64,000 bases of DNA, from contig JAVDCA010000022.1 in NCBI GenBank assembly GCA_030848545.1, positions 1 through 64,000 of the forward strand. The letters are read 5' to 3'. Under the pieces are notes generated by a model. The model was not told the DNA's origin. It ran no database searches and saw nothing but the letters and a program-made list of their open reading frames with translations. Position numbers and translations under genes: made by a program. Position 1 is the stretch's first letter; each line of letters starts with the position of its first letter. The DNA is from Astrobacterium formosum. GTDB taxonomy: Bacteria; Pseudomonadota; Alphaproteobacteria; Rhizobiales; Xanthobacteraceae. Shown here piece by piece: positions 17,754 through 31,687 of this stretch.

Positions 17754-17775
17754 CGCGCACGCAATCGCGTGCGCG
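17754..17775 (+). terminator. Strong hairpin after the PadR/Fur-like pair
   Basis: A perfect nine-base stem (CGCGCACGC with GCGTGCGCG) around the loop AATC, followed by TTAAT, begins 48 bases after the Fur-like stop. It fits a factor-independent terminator for the two-gene unit, although the T run is short. Confidence 0.55.
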
Positions 17776-17879
17776 TTAATCCTGGCTTCGCCGCGATTGC
17801 ATTTTGAGTAGTCTCGTACGCGAATCGCCTGAGGTCATGTGTCGACGCGTCCGGGCCTGCCATCGCGGCGGAGTGCGAC

Positions 17880-18170
17880 ATGACCATCGGGCCGACCTAC
17901 TGCCGATATTGCGAGGAGCAGATCGAGAGCTGTCTGTCGGCAGCCCGCGAGCAGGACGAGGAGAGCGCCTATTTCCTCTCCCTCGCGTGGCGCTGGGCGC
18001 GCCTTGCCCGCGACCTCGACAACCGGCACGCCTGCGGACCCGCCTGCCCGTTGCGCAAGACCTGCGCGGCGACGCTGCCGGCGATCGTCGAGCCCGCGGT
18101 CGACGGCACCGGCAACAAGCCGGCCGGCAATTCGCGCACCACCAACCCTCCGGCTATTCCAATGGCGTGA
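17880..18170 (+). CDS. Small cysteine-rich hypothetical protein
   Basis: A 96-residue protein I do not recognise. Cysteines at 8, 11, 18, 52, 56 and 62 are arranged as CxxC followed by CxxxC and a further Cys, which suggests a small zinc or other metal site. The middle (about 20-48) is a single amphipathic helix rich in Ala, Arg and Trp. The tail after residue 70 is low in complexity. Its end overlaps the 3' end of the opposite-strand gene by 17 bases. Confidence 0.55.
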   Translation: MTIGPTYCRYCEEQIESCLSAAREQDEESAYFLSLAWRWARLARDLDNRHACGPACPLRKTCAATLPAIVEPAVDGTGNKPAGNSRTTNPPAIPMA

Positions 18171-18744
18171 CCGGCGGGAATTCGATCGGCCCCGGAGCCG
18201 GCGTGGTCGCTTTGGCCGGTTCCGGGGTCGGCGCCGGAGGCGCCACCGTTTCAGCGGGCTGCGCGACCGGAGCGGCCGCGACCGCCTCGCCCGGCCGGGG
18301 CCGCGGCAAAGGTGGCGTGGCGGCCTTGCGGGCATTCAGATGCGTGGCACCCCCCGGCACGCCGCGCGGCGGTACCGGCAAGGCGCCCGTCATGTCCTCG
18401 AATCCCGCCGACCGATCGTAATACACACGCGGAGATGCCAGCCGGTACCCACCCGGAAACGGCGCTCTCGCATAACCCATGGGATGGACTTCCAGGATGC
18501 GCCCGGTCCGGGCTTCGACGGTCACGCGGACATCTTCGTCGTCGGGGGCCAGCGCGCGCACGAAAAACACGCCGGCGCCACGCACGGGCCGCACCACCGG
18601 TTCGAAGCCCGCCGCGCGCAGGATGGCGACAATCTCGTAGGGCGGCAGGCCTGCCACCACGGGGCGCAGCGGTTCGGCAACGGCCGACACGGCCGTCCCG
18701 ATGAAGGCGGCGGCAAAAAAAGATGCAACGAGGACAGGTCTCAC
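18154..18744 (-). CDS. Exported hypothetical protein with PepSY-like segment
   Basis: A 196-residue protein with a clear signal peptide (VRPVLVASFFAAAFIGTAVS, cleavage near AVA-EP). The body contains YEIVAILRAAGFEPVV followed by VRVTVEARTGRILEVHPMG, which resembles a PepSY-type fold. The C-terminal third is a proline/alanine-rich linker. The GTG start at 18744 is preferred over the ATG at 18804, because AGGAGGG lies nine bases before the GTG and the signal peptide then begins at residue 1. The function is unknown; proteins of this type are common in the periplasm of Hyphomicrobiales. Confidence 0.7.
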   Translation of the reverse strand: MRPVLVASFFAAAFIGTAVSAVAEPLRPVVAGLPPYEIVAILRAAGFEPVVRPVRGAGVFFVRALAPDDEDVRVTVEARTGRILEVHPMGYARAPFPGGYRLASPRVYYDRSAGFEDMTGALPVPPRGVPGGATHLNARKAATPPLPRPRPGEAVAAAPVAQPAETVAPPAPTPEPAKATTPAPGPIEFPPVTPLE

Positions 18745-19032
18745 CGTTTCTTCCCTCCTGAACCGCCGGCGAAACGGCCGGCGGCGCGGATTGGATGACG
18801 TCATTGGGGCGTCGGCACGGCGCTTCCCGGCCAAATTCAAGCCGGCCAGCCTCCTGTCCTGAGACGCCGAGGCAGCGACTTACCGTCCGACTTTCGGATG
18901 ATGGCATAAGCCATGCAAGCAATGTGATTGCGCGGCGCGGCCCGCTTTCTGTTTGTTATTGCGCCGCGATCGCACTAGACGGAAGAAGGTGTCGAGAGTC
19001 ATGATAAATTGTGTGCCGAACCCTTGTTTCCG

Positions 19033-19048
19033 TGGCAGAATTTTGGCA
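19033..19048 (+). promoter_or_regulatory. Putative sigma-54 (RpoN) promoter for gltBD
   Basis: TGGCAGAATTTTGGCA has the GG and GC doublets at the exact -24/-12 spacing and matches the RpoN consensus TGGCAC-N5-TTGC at all but two or three positions. It would start transcription near 19060, leaving a leader of about 270 bases before gltB. Nitrogen control of glutamate synthase would make sense; only the sequence match supports it. Confidence 0.4.
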
Positions 19049-19058
19049 TCCTCAGTTA

Positions 19059-19075
19059 GGACAGCAGTACTGTCC
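19059..19075 (+). promoter_or_regulatory. Inverted repeat in the gltB upstream region
   Basis: GGACAG and CTGTCC flank a five-base spacer (CAGTA), directly after the sigma-54-like site and spanning the predicted start of transcription. It could be an operator or an early RNA hairpin. Confidence 0.35.
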
Positions 19076-19328
19076 CAGTTAACTGCCCAACCGAGCGGAG
19101 AAAAAGGTTAAAACCGATCCGCGGTCGGGCCGGCGCGTGATGAAGCCACTGGCGTGAAGCCACTGGCATCGTCCGACGCCTGAACGAGCGTCCCCGTGCG
19201 GCGGCCGCGTCGCCACGGGATGCCCGTCACGACAAACGGGTACCGTCCCGGCAACGCCTGAGGCGTTGCGCGGGAGAGCCGCGCCGGAATTGCCGCGGCC
19301 ATTGCTGACGAGACGACGCGAGGACGAG

Positions 19329-24050
<4,722 letters not shown>

Positions 24051-24140
24051 CGGTTTGCCCGCGGCGCGGGGATTTTTCCGTGCCGCGATCCAGCTTCAGC
24101 GATTTTCGTCCAAGAACCGCCATCGTGAGTGTGAGACGCC

Positions 24141-25559
24141 GTGGGTAAGGTCACAGGTTTTCTGGAATTCGAGCGCAACGACCGCGACTACGCACCGGTC
24201 GAGGAGCGCGTGCGCCATTATCGTGAATTCGTCATCCCGCTGCCGGACGACGAAGTCAAAAAGCAGGCTGCGCGCTGCATGAGCTGCGGCATCCCGTATT
24301 GTCACAACGGCTGCCCGGTCAACAACCAGATCCCGGACTGGAATGACCTCGTCTATCTGTCCGACTGGCGGGGGGCGGCGCGCAACCTGCACTCCACCAA
24401 CAATTTCCCCGAGGTCACCGGCCGCATCTGTCCGGCGCCGTGCGAGGCCTCCTGCACGCTCAACCTCGACGACAATCCGGTGACGATCAAGACGATCGAA
24501 TGCGCCATCGTCGACCGCGCCTATGCGGAGGGCTGGATCGTACCCGAGCCGCCGGCGATCAAGACCGGCAAGAAGGTCGCGATCATCGGCTCGGGCCCGG
24601 CTGGACTGGCCTGCGCACAGCAACTCGCGCGCGCCGGCCACGACGCCCACGTGTTCGAGAAGAGCGCCAAGGCGGGTGGCCTGCTGCGCTACGGCATCCC
24701 CGACTTCAAGCTGGAGAAGGGGGTCATCGACACCCGCGTCACCCAGATGGAGGCTGAAGGCGTCACCTTCCACTACAAGGCCCATGTGGGCGTCAACGTC
24801 CCGGCCGACCGGCTGGTCGCCGAGTACGACGCCGTCGTGCTCGCCGGCGGCGCCGAGAAGCCGCGCGACCTCCCGATCCCCGGCCGCGAGCTCAAGGGCA
24901 TCCACTTCGCCATGGACTTCCTGCCGCAGCAGAACCGGCGCATCTCCGGCGAAGCGCTCGGCAAAGCCGAACCGATCCTGGCGACGGGCAAGAAGGTGGT
25001 GGTGATCGGCGGCGGCGATACCGGATCCGACTGCATCGGCACGTCGATCCGCCAGGGCGCGGTCTCGGTCACCAATTTCGAGATCATGCCGCAGCCGCCC
25101 GAGCACGAGGACAAGCTCCTGACCTGGCCGGACTGGCCGCTCAAGCTGCGCACCTCGTCGAGCCACGAGGAGGGGGCGAAGCGCGACTTCTCGGTGATGA
25201 CGGTGGAATTCGTCGGCGAGGGCGGAAAGGTCAAGAAGATCCGTTGCGCCAGATGCGACGACAAGTTCAAGCCGATCGCCGGCACCGAGTTCGACATCGA
25301 GGCCGACCTCGTCCTGCTCGCCATGGGTTTCGTGCATCCGGTGCACGAGGGCCTCGTCAAGGCGCTCGGGCCCGATCTCGACGCCCGTGGCAACGTCAAG
25401 GCCGACACCGACGCCTATCGGACATCGCTCCCGAAGGTGTTCGTCGCCGGCGACATGCGCCGCGGCCAGTCCCTGGTCGTATGGGCGATCCGCGAGGGCC
25501 GCCAGTGCGCCCACGCGGTCGACAAATACCTGATGGGGACGACGCTGCTGCCGCGGTAA
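24141..25559 (+). CDS. gltD: Glutamate synthase (NADPH) small subunit
   Basis: A 472-residue iron-sulfur flavoprotein that passes electrons from NADPH to GltB. The N-terminal cysteine motifs [17 protein letters not shown] and CPAPCEASC bind 4Fe-4S clusters; then comes the FAD motif [12 protein letters not shown] (about 151) and an NADPH motif [12 protein letters not shown] (about 290). The C-terminus [18 protein letters not shown] is the second FAD contact. It begins with GTG. Full length for the family. Confidence 0.97.
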   Translation: MGKVTGFLEFERNDRDYAPVEERVRHYREFVIPLPDDEVKKQAARCMSCGIPYCHNGCPVNNQIPDWNDLVYLSDWRGAARNLHSTNNFPEVTGRICPAPCEASCTLNLDDNPVTIKTIECAIVDRAYAEGWIVPEPPAIKTGKKVAIIGSGPAGLACAQQLARAGHDAHVFEKSAKAGGLLRYGIPDFKLEKGVIDTRVTQMEAEGVTFHYKAHVGVNVPADRLVAEYDAVVLAGGAEKPRDLPIPGRELKGIHFAMDFLPQQNRRISGEALGKAEPILATGKKVVVIGGGDTGSDCIGTSIRQGAVSVTNFEIMPQPPEHEDKLLTWPDWPLKLRTSSSHEEGAKRDFSVMTVEFVGEGGKVKKIRCARCDDKFKPIAGTEFDIEADLVLLAMGFVHPVHEGLVKALGPDLDARGNVKADTDAYRTSLPKVFVAGDMRRGQSLVVWAIREGRQCAHAVDKYLMGTTLLPR

Positions 25560-25564
25560 AGGCC

Positions 25565-25667
25565 GTCATTCCGGGGCGCCGCGTGGCGGCGAGCCCGGAA
25601 TCCAGACGAACACGCCGCGTTCGTGGCTGGATTTCGGGTTCGCACCTCCGGTGCGCCCCGAAATGAC
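25565..25667. repeat. Palindromic intergenic repeat, CATTCCGGGGC family (copy 1)
   Basis: About 100 bases with nested inverted repeats: outer arms GTCATTCCGGGGCGCC and GGTGCGCCCCGAAATGAC, inner arms CCCGGAATCCA and TGGATTTCGGG. It lies between the converging gltD and DUF459 genes and probably folds into a strong hairpin that ends both transcripts. A second copy is at 29851-29980. Confidence 0.75.
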
Positions 25668-25672
25668 AGCAA

Positions 25673-27238
25673 TCACCACCGGCTGAAGAACGGGAAGAAG
25701 AACGGCCGAGACTGAGCGCGCTGCTCCCGCTGCTCGCGTTCGCGTTGCTGCGCCTGTTGCTGAGCGCTCGGACGCGGGCGCGCCGCAGCGGCGTGCGACG
25801 GAGCCGCCGCCGTGCGCGCCTTGGCGGGCTCGCTCGCCGGCGTGGCCGCGACCACAACCGGCTTTTCGGGCAGCATGGGCGTCATCGGCAGGGTCGTGGT
25901 CGCCACCACCGGATCGCTTCCGACCGGAGCAATGTCGCGGCGCGGCCAGGCGAAGTCGTCGGAACGGCCCGCCGGTGCCGCCACGGCTTCGCCCTTGACC
26001 AGGACCTTGCTGGCGGTGGCGTCGGTGATCGACTGACGCGGCGTTCCGGCGCCCAGGAGTTCGTCGCTGTCGCGCGACGTGGTCAGTGGCATCACCGGCC
26101 CGGCCAGCGGCCGCACCGTCACACCGGGGGCGCCGCGAGCGGGCGTCTGCGGGGTAGTGGGCTCGTCGGGAAGCGGCAAGGCCACCGGTGTCGCCTGTGT
26201 CACCATGGCGCGCTGGATCTCACGCTCCACGTAGTGGGCGAGCTTGCGGGCGCCGGCCTTGGTGAAATACACGCCGTCGTCACTGCGCAAGCGGCGGCGC
26301 TGGCCTTCGAAATCGGGGCCGAAATTGACATAGCGGCCGGCCTCGTCGACGAAGCCGTCCCACACGTCGATATAGGTGATACCGGCCTTTTCGGCGCGGC
26401 TGCGATAAAGCTCGTTGAGGAAGCCGGCGTCCGACGATGATCGCGTGCCGCGAATCGGCGGCAGGCCGATCCAGAACACCGGCACGTTCTTCGACTTGAG
26501 GGCCGCAATCGTGTCGTCGACCCGTTTGGTATAAAGTTCGACCCAGCGATCTGACCGGAACTCGTGGCTGGTGGTCGTACCGGGACGGGCAGGCTCGGGT
26601 TCGGCGATCGCCGCGGGTGCGTCGGCGGACGTCTGTTCGGCATCGTCCTGCGTGTCGTCACCGGGCTTGGCAGGCGCCGCCGGCTTGGCGGCCGTCTTGG
26701 ACGCATCCTTCGCCGGCTCGGCCGGCTTTTTGGCGGCGACCGCTTCGCGGATCGACTTGCGGTCGTTGAGCCCGGCCATGAAGACGACGAAATTGGCCGG
26801 CTCGGCCGCCAGTATATCGCGCGCCGCCTGCGGCCAGTCGGGATGATCGCCGCGCGGATCCTTCTTCACCTCGGTGCGGATCAGGCCCGAGATGGTCTTG
26901 TGCTTACGGGTGATGCCGATATCGGGCGATTCGGCGGCGGCAAGTTCGAGGCCGTAGGCGAGCCAGTCCGCCATGGCGTCGCCCATGACCACCACGTGGG
27001 TCTGCGGCACGACGTCGCTCTTTTTGGGTGCCGGTGCGCGCGAATAGTCGACCGGCTTGGGCGGTTCGGCGGGCTGCGCCGGCTGGCCCCAGGGGGCAAA
27101 CCAGCTGCGCTGCCGCTGCCCGGGAAATCGGTCGTCGAACCATTGCGCCGAAGCCGGGCCGGCGAGCATCGCCGCCGCCCCCACCGCTGCGGCGAGCAGG
27201 CCCAGGACCGTGATTCGCATGCCGGTGCCGCGTGTCAT
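25673..27238 (-). CDS. DUF459 / SGNH-hydrolase-like exported protein
   Basis: A 521-residue protein with a signal peptide (ITVLGLLAAAVGAAAML, cleavage after PASA) and a DUF459 domain of SGNH-hydrolase fold (about 75-340: VVVMGDAMADWLAYGL, FMAGLNDR, DGVYFTKAGARKLA). Asp86 of the first block stands where SGNH hydrolases have the catalytic serine, as usual in DUF459; the later Asp-x-x-His site is replaced, so activity is uncertain. A proline/alanine-rich C-terminal half follows. A start 18 bases later (27220) is equally possible. It sits next to the lytic transglycosylase gene, which suggests an envelope role. Confidence 0.82.
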   Translation of the reverse strand: MTRGTGMRITVLGLLAAAVGAAAMLAGPASAQWFDDRFPGQRQRSWFAPWGQPAQPAEPPKPVDYSRAPAPKKSDVVPQTHVVVMGDAMADWLAYGLELAAAESPDIGITRKHKTISGLIRTEVKKDPRGDHPDWPQAARDILAAEPANFVVFMAGLNDRKSIREAVAAKKPAEPAKDASKTAAKPAAPAKPGDDTQDDAEQTSADAPAAIAEPEPARPGTTTSHEFRSDRWVELYTKRVDDTIAALKSKNVPVFWIGLPPIRGTRSSSDAGFLNELYRSRAEKAGITYIDVWDGFVDEAGRYVNFGPDFEGQRRRLRSDDGVYFTKAGARKLAHYVEREIQRAMVTQATPVALPLPDEPTTPQTPARGAPGVTVRPLAGPVMPLTTSRDSDELLGAGTPRQSITDATASKVLVKGEAVAAPAGRSDDFAWPRRDIAPVGSDPVVATTTLPMTPMLPEKPVVVAATPASEPAKARTAAAPSHAAAARPRPSAQQQAQQREREQREQRAQSRPFFFPFFSRW

Positions 27239-27352
27239 GCCTTAAGGTTCCGAACCGTCTCCGGAACGCCCTCTCTGCCGATCGATTGGGTTCATAGCAT
27301 GGCAGGGAAACGGCCGGAAGGAAGGGGCGGACCCGAATGGGCTCCCCCTCAC

Positions 27353-28717
27353 CTACCGGCGCGGCGTCGCGCTGGCGGCGGTGGCGCGCAGGCTGTCCAG
27401 CGCCGAACCGCCGGCGAAGCCGTCGGGGATGAGACCATTGGCGCTCTGGAAGGCACGCAACGCTTTGCGGGTCTTGGCATTGATGCGCCCGTTGGGCTCG
27501 CCGCCGATATCGTAGCCACGGGCCACCAAAAGCGTCTGCAACTCATGGCGCTCGGCCGAGGTCAGCACACGCTCGTCACGGGGCCAGGGCTGAACGAACG
27601 GCGCGCCACCGCGCAGCCGGTCGGCAAGATGACCGATCGCCAGCGCATAGGCCTCGGCGGGGTTGTATCTCAGGATGGCGCGGAAATTGTCGAGCATCAG
27701 GAAGGCCGGCCCACGGGCTCCGCCGGGCAGGACCAGGGAGGCGCGGGCGGTGGGATGCGGGAAAGCCTGGCGGTTGGCGCGGACGATGCCGAGGCGCTCC
27801 CAATCGCGCAGCGGCATCATGCGGGCGCCGTCGGCGAGCAGGTAGTCGAAGCCCCGCGGCAGCACCACTTCATAGCCCCACGACTGGCCGATCCCCCATT
27901 TGTCCCGCTTGAGGTTGTTGGCCGTCGAGGCGACCAGGTCGGGGACCGAGGACACCACGTCGCGGCGGCCGTCGCCGTCGAAGTCGACGGCGAAGCGCTT
28001 GAACGAAGTGGGCATGAATTGGGTGGGGCCGAATGCGCCGGCCCAGGACCCCTTCAACTGGTCGGGGGTGAGGTCGCCGCGATGGAGGATTTCCAGGGCG
28101 GCCAGGAATTCGTCGCGAAAATAGTTCTGGCGACGCCCCACGCAGGCGAGCGTCGCGGTCGAGCGCAGCACCGAGCGGGCCCCGATCGCGGTGCTGTAGT
28201 TGGATTCGATCCCCCAGATGGCGGCGACGACGTGGCGGTCGACCCCGTAGGCGCGCTCGACGGCGTCGAACACCGGCTTGTACTGGGCGAGGACTTCGCG
28301 GCCGCGGGAGATGCGGGAATCGGTCACGAGAAGATCCACATAGTCCCACGGCGCCTTGGTGAACTCCGGCTGGGCGTCCATGAAATCCATGATCTTGAGA
28401 TCGGGCGTCAGGCCGGCCGTGTAGGTGTCGAAGCTCGCTCGGCTGACGCCGCGGCGCGCCGCCAATGGCCACATTCGTTGGAGGCAGGAGCCGAAATTCG
28501 CCGCGGCGGCGCGGATCATGTCCGCCTGCATATCGGGATGTCCGGAGGAACCCGAGGTGCCGCTCCAGTCACCCGGGCCGCTCGGCGCATAGGCGCTCAC
28601 CCGGCTTGCCGCCGGCCCGGCCGACGCCGAGGGACCAGGCGACAGCCCACCCCCGCAGCCCGCCAGCACCGGCGCCACCAAAACCATCGCGGTGAAAATG
28701 CGCAACGTTCCCGTCAT
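27353..28717 (-). CDS. Lytic murein transglycosylase lipoprotein (MltB-like)
   Basis: A 454-residue exported muramidase-like enzyme that cleaves peptidoglycan glycans. It starts with a lipoprotein signal (LVAPVLAGC lipobox, Cys near residue 20). The SLT_2 domain (about 60-360) has the catalytic Glu in AAIWGIESNYSTAIG and the typical AGAFGPTQFMPTSF. A C-terminal peptidoglycan-binding domain (about 375-445) closes the protein. The start at 28717 is chosen because it places the lipobox correctly; a longer TTG reading adds an unlikely head. It is divergent from galU. Confidence 0.9.
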   Translation of the reverse strand: MTGTLRIFTAMVLVAPVLAGCGGGLSPGPSASAGPAASRVSAYAPSGPGDWSGTSGSSGHPDMQADMIRAAAANFGSCLQRMWPLAARRGVSRASFDTYTAGLTPDLKIMDFMDAQPEFTKAPWDYVDLLVTDSRISRGREVLAQYKPVFDAVERAYGVDRHVVAAIWGIESNYSTAIGARSVLRSTATLACVGRRQNYFRDEFLAALEILHRGDLTPDQLKGSWAGAFGPTQFMPTSFKRFAVDFDGDGRRDVVSSVPDLVASTANNLKRDKWGIGQSWGYEVVLPRGFDYLLADGARMMPLRDWERLGIVRANRQAFPHPTARASLVLPGGARGPAFLMLDNFRAILRYNPAEAYALAIGHLADRLRGGAPFVQPWPRDERVLTSAERHELQTLLVARGYDIGGEPNGRINAKTRKALRAFQSANGLIPDGFAGGSALDSLRATAASATPRR

Positions 28718-28943
28718 CGTCCATCCATGCCGCCAGGCGCCCCTCTGCCAGTGGAGGCCGGCCAGGGTTTCGAATTGATTAACGCTGTTACTTCCCGCAA
28801 GTGGCGTGCCGGATGGAACCAAATGGCCGATCCGGTGGTAATAATATCCGGCGGTAACGACGTCCGGCCATCGCCATGGACTTCAATGCGCCGCCGTGGT
28901 TCTTGCACCCGACAACGCCCCCATCTCCAGCGACCATGACATC

Positions 28944-29825
28944 ATGAAGCCCATCCGCAAAGCCATCCTGCCCGTCGCCGGTCTCGGCACCCGGTTCCTG
29001 CCCGCCACCAAGGCGATGCCCAAGGAAATGCTCCCCGTGGTCGACCGCCCGTTGATCCAGCACGTGGTCGACGAGGCGCGCGAAGCCGGCATCGAACATT
29101 TCATCTTCGTCACCGGCCGCAACAAGGGGGTCATCGAAGATCACTTCGACCGCCAGTTCGAGCTCGAACTGACGCTGCGGGAAAAGAACCGCCGCACCGA
29201 ACTCGAACTGCTCGCCGCCGATCTGCCCTCCGCCGGGCAGACGAGCTTCACCCGCCAGCAGGCGCCGCTCGGCCTCGGACATGCGGTGTGGTGCGCGCGC
29301 GAACTGGTCGGCGACGAACCGTTCGCCCTGCTGCTGCCGGACGTGCTGGTGCAGGCACGCCATTCCTGCCTGCGCCAGATGATGGAAGTCTACGAGTCGG
29401 TGGGAAAGGCCAGCAACGTCATCGCGGTCGAGAAGGTGCCGATCGAACGCGTGCACATGTACGGCATCGTCGGCGTCGGCCCTGCCAACGGCAAGGCGTT
29501 CGAGATCACCGAAATGGTCGAAAAGCCGTCGCGGGACGACGCGCCGTCCAACCTCAGCATCACCGGGCGCTACATCCTGCAGCCGGAAATCTTCCGCATC
29601 CTCGCCGACCAGGGCCGCGGTGCCGGCGGCGAGATCCAGTTGACCGACGCCATGATCCGCCTCGCCCAGGAACAGCCCTTCTACGGCCTCGAATTCGAGG
29701 GCAAGAGCTTCGATTGCGGCTCCAAGATCGGCTTCCTGGCCGCCAACGTGGCCTATGCACTCGCCCGCAACGATATCGGCCCGGCCTTCCGGGCCGAGCT
29801 CAAGATGCTGTTGAGCGAACGGTAG
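28944..29825 (+). CDS. galU: UTP-glucose-1-phosphate uridylyltransferase
   Basis: A 293-residue nucleotidyltransferase making UDP-glucose for glycans. The N-terminal motif PVAGLGTRFLPATKAMPKEM, the ATP/UTP-side VVDRPLIQ, the VEKP motif and FDCGSKIGF are all present. The start MKPIRKAILP fits the family; a longer reading from 28896 is unconserved. Envelope genes on both sides (transglycosylase, outer-membrane barrel, KdsD) agree with a role in cell-surface polysaccharide supply. Confidence 0.95.
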   Translation: MKPIRKAILPVAGLGTRFLPATKAMPKEMLPVVDRPLIQHVVDEAREAGIEHFIFVTGRNKGVIEDHFDRQFELELTLREKNRRTELELLAADLPSAGQTSFTRQQAPLGLGHAVWCARELVGDEPFALLLPDVLVQARHSCLRQMMEVYESVGKASNVIAVEKVPIERVHMYGIVGVGPANGKAFEITEMVEKPSRDDAPSNLSITGRYILQPEIFRILADQGRGAGGEIQLTDAMIRLAQEQPFYGLEFEGKSFDCGSKIGFLAANVAYALARNDIGPAFRAELKMLLSER

Positions 29826-29850
29826 AAGTCGGCCTCTCAGTGATCGTGGC

Positions 29851-29980
29851 CATTCCGGGGCGGCCCTTCAGCGCGTTCACGCGCGTCTTCGACGCGCTGC
29901 GGGCCGAACCCGGAATCCATATCCGGGTTCAGTGCATGTGGCTGAATTCCGGGTTCGCGCTTTCGCGCGCCCCGGAATGA
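29851..29980. repeat. Palindromic intergenic repeat, CATTCCGGGGC family (copy 2)
   Basis: About 130 bases sharing the outer arms CATTCCGGGGCG / GCGCCCCGGAATGAC and inner arms CCCGGAATCCA / TGAATTCCGGG with the copy at 25565. It again lies between converging genes (galU and the barrel protein). The central spacer differs in length and sequence from copy 1. Confidence 0.75.
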
Positions 29981-30005
29981 CGAAGCCGATACCCCGAACT
30001 CGGTA

Positions 30006-31655
30006 TCACTGCTGCAGCCGCACACCCAGCATGATCGCATCGGCGGTGAAATTGTTGCCGGACCGGCTCGACGTCTGCCAGTCGCGCCGCAGTTCGCCCT
30101 TGAGGTGCGCATAACGGTTGAGCTTGTAGAGGAGGCCGAGCGACGCGAAGTAGCGCTCGTCCTCGCGCGACAGGCCCACATAATCGTCCTGCCCGTAGCC
30201 GACCCGCAACGTGCCGGTGAGCCAGCGCCGGAAGGCGTGGTCGGCCTGCACCGCGACGTCGCGCTTGAGAACACCGGAGCCGCCCGGCACGATCACCTCG
30301 TCGACGGTCGATCGCGCGGTCAGCGTCACGGTCGTCAGCGGCGTCGCGGACCACAGAAGCGAGGAATCGAAGACCGGCGCATCGATGCCCGGCAGGCTCG
30401 GATCCTTGTAGGTGCGCGTGAGATAGCCGACCGAGAGTTCGCCGGTGAGCTTGCGCGACAACTCGAACGTGGTACCGGCCCGCACCGTGACGCCGTCGGA
30501 ATCGCGCATAAGGTCGTAGCGGCCTTTTTCCTGGTCGTGCACGCGGGTGTCGACCATGACTTCGGCGAACGGCTTGACGCCCGGCAGGAGTTCGTAGGAA
30601 CCGCGCAACGTGCCGGAGAACTGATTGTACTGGCGGTCGTCGTTGTCCGCCGTCGTGCCGTCGATCAGTTTGGAGTTTCCGAAGACGCGGCGATCGGCGC
30701 CGCCCTTGGCGGAGAGTTCGAAGCGGTTGAACGTGTGCGCATATCCCAACGAGGCGCCGAACTGGGTGAACACCGGCAGGCGGTCGAGATCCGTCTGGAT
30801 GTTCACATTGGGGCTGCCGGGATTGTCGGTCCCGACCACCAGGCGTCCTTCCATTTCGATACGGTCGTCCTTCGACACGTCGAGCCGGCCGACCGCCTTG
30901 CCGTCGAGGCTCGGCCGGTCGAGCGAGCGCGGCGAACTCTCGAACGTCTCCCCGTAGGTCGTGTAGGAGCCCTTGAGGTCCGCCGAGACCGCATGGCGCG
31001 ACCAGTCGGAACGCAGCTTGAGTTCCGGCGCCACCACGAACACGGATGACCCCTTCCGGGTTTCGCTGCGCTCGGGGTTGCTGTCGTAGCCGCCCGAAAG
31101 CTCCAGGGCCGGCCACAGGGTCAGGCCACCGGCGCGGATGCCCAACGGCGCATAGGGATCGGCCTCAGGCACCGGGCGCCGGCGCGGCCGTCCCGACGCA
31201 TCCACATAGGTGGTGCGCCGCAGCGTGGCACTCGCGGTCGGATTCACCGGAGTGCCGGCCGGCGGCGTGGTCCGCGCCGCGGCGCGCCGCGGGACTGAAC
31301 CGGTGCCGCCACGCGGGCGAGCTTTGGCAGAATTGGCGGCATTGAAGCCGGTCGCGCCCATGCCGGGGGGCGGCAGTTCGTCGGCCAGCGTCCGAGTCGA
31401 CACCTTGACGGGTTGGGCCGGGATGTCGCCGAAGCGCGAACGTCCGTCGCGACGCCCCGTGGACCGGCCGGCCTCGAACGAAGTGGCGCCGCTGTCCGCA
31501 GTGGCATCGAAGAGGCTTTCGTCCCCCACCGTCTGGGCCGGAAGGACCGAGGGCCACGCACCCAACAGCATGCCGGCGCCGATCATCGCGGCCCGCAAGG
31601 GGGCGGCGAGGCGGCGGCGGGTGGTCCTGGTCGTAGCCGTGCGGTCGGCGCTCAT
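30006..31655 (-). CDS. Outer-membrane beta-barrel protein
   Basis: A 549-residue exported protein. A signal peptide (about 15-40, MIGAGMLLGAWPSVLPAQ) is followed by a low-complexity, Arg/Pro-rich stretch (about 60-170). A long C-terminal domain (about 180-549) has alternating hydrophobic strands such as LKLRSDWSRHAVSADLKGSY, RLDVSKDDRIEMEGRLVVG and HLKGELRRDW. This pattern fits the BBP2_2-type outer-membrane barrel of alphaproteobacteria, which includes proteins linked to surface polysaccharides. The link is inference from the fold and from galU and kdsD on either side. Confidence 0.8.
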   Translation of the reverse strand: MSADRTATTRTTRRRLAAPLRAAMIGAGMLLGAWPSVLPAQTVGDESLFDATADSGATSFEAGRSTGRRDGRSRFGDIPAQPVKVSTRTLADELPPPGMGATGFNAANSAKARPRGGTGSVPRRAAARTTPPAGTPVNPTASATLRRTTYVDASGRPRRRPVPEADPYAPLGIRAGGLTLWPALELSGGYDSNPERSETRKGSSVFVVAPELKLRSDWSRHAVSADLKGSYTTYGETFESSPRSLDRPSLDGKAVGRLDVSKDDRIEMEGRLVVGTDNPGSPNVNIQTDLDRLPVFTQFGASLGYAHTFNRFELSAKGGADRRVFGNSKLIDGTTADNDDRQYNQFSGTLRGSYELLPGVKPFAEVMVDTRVHDQEKGRYDLMRDSDGVTVRAGTTFELSRKLTGELSVGYLTRTYKDPSLPGIDAPVFDSSLLWSATPLTTVTLTARSTVDEVIVPGGSGVLKRDVAVQADHAFRRWLTGTLRVGYGQDDYVGLSREDERYFASLGLLYKLNRYAHLKGELRRDWQTSSRSGNNFTADAIMLGVRLQQ

Positions 31656-31656
31656 T

Positions 31657-31687
31657 GGTTAACGGGAATAAAATGCTCATGGTTAAC
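31657..31687 (-). promoter_or_regulatory. Two GGTTAAC elements before the barrel gene
   Basis: GGTTAAC occurs at 31657-31663 and 31681-31687, immediately upstream of the barrel gene's ATG. The second, read on the minus strand with its flank, is TTAACCAT, which resembles a CtrA half-site. The 24-base spacing is not that of a full CtrA box, so the call is weak. Confidence 0.25.

Larger units (their letters stand above)
18745..19328 (+). other. Long non-coding control region before gltB
   Basis: No convincing gene is present in these 584 bases. They contain the putative sigma-54-like site at 19033-19048, an inverted repeat at 19059-19075, and a 14-base unit (TGAAGCCACTGGC plus one base) repeated in tandem at 19141-19168. 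The segment around 18955-19075 is noticeably richer in A and T than the flanks, as expected for a promoter. Confidence 0.5.

Noticed and set aside
19141-19168. A 14-base tandem repeat (TGAAGCCACTGGC unit) before gltB
   Set aside because: Only two units, no symmetry and no link to a known site; likely chance slippage.
26564-28939. A 791-codon plus-strand frame opposite the DUF459 and transglycosylase genes
   Set aside because: No domain is recognisable and both opposite genes have signal peptides and conserved motifs.
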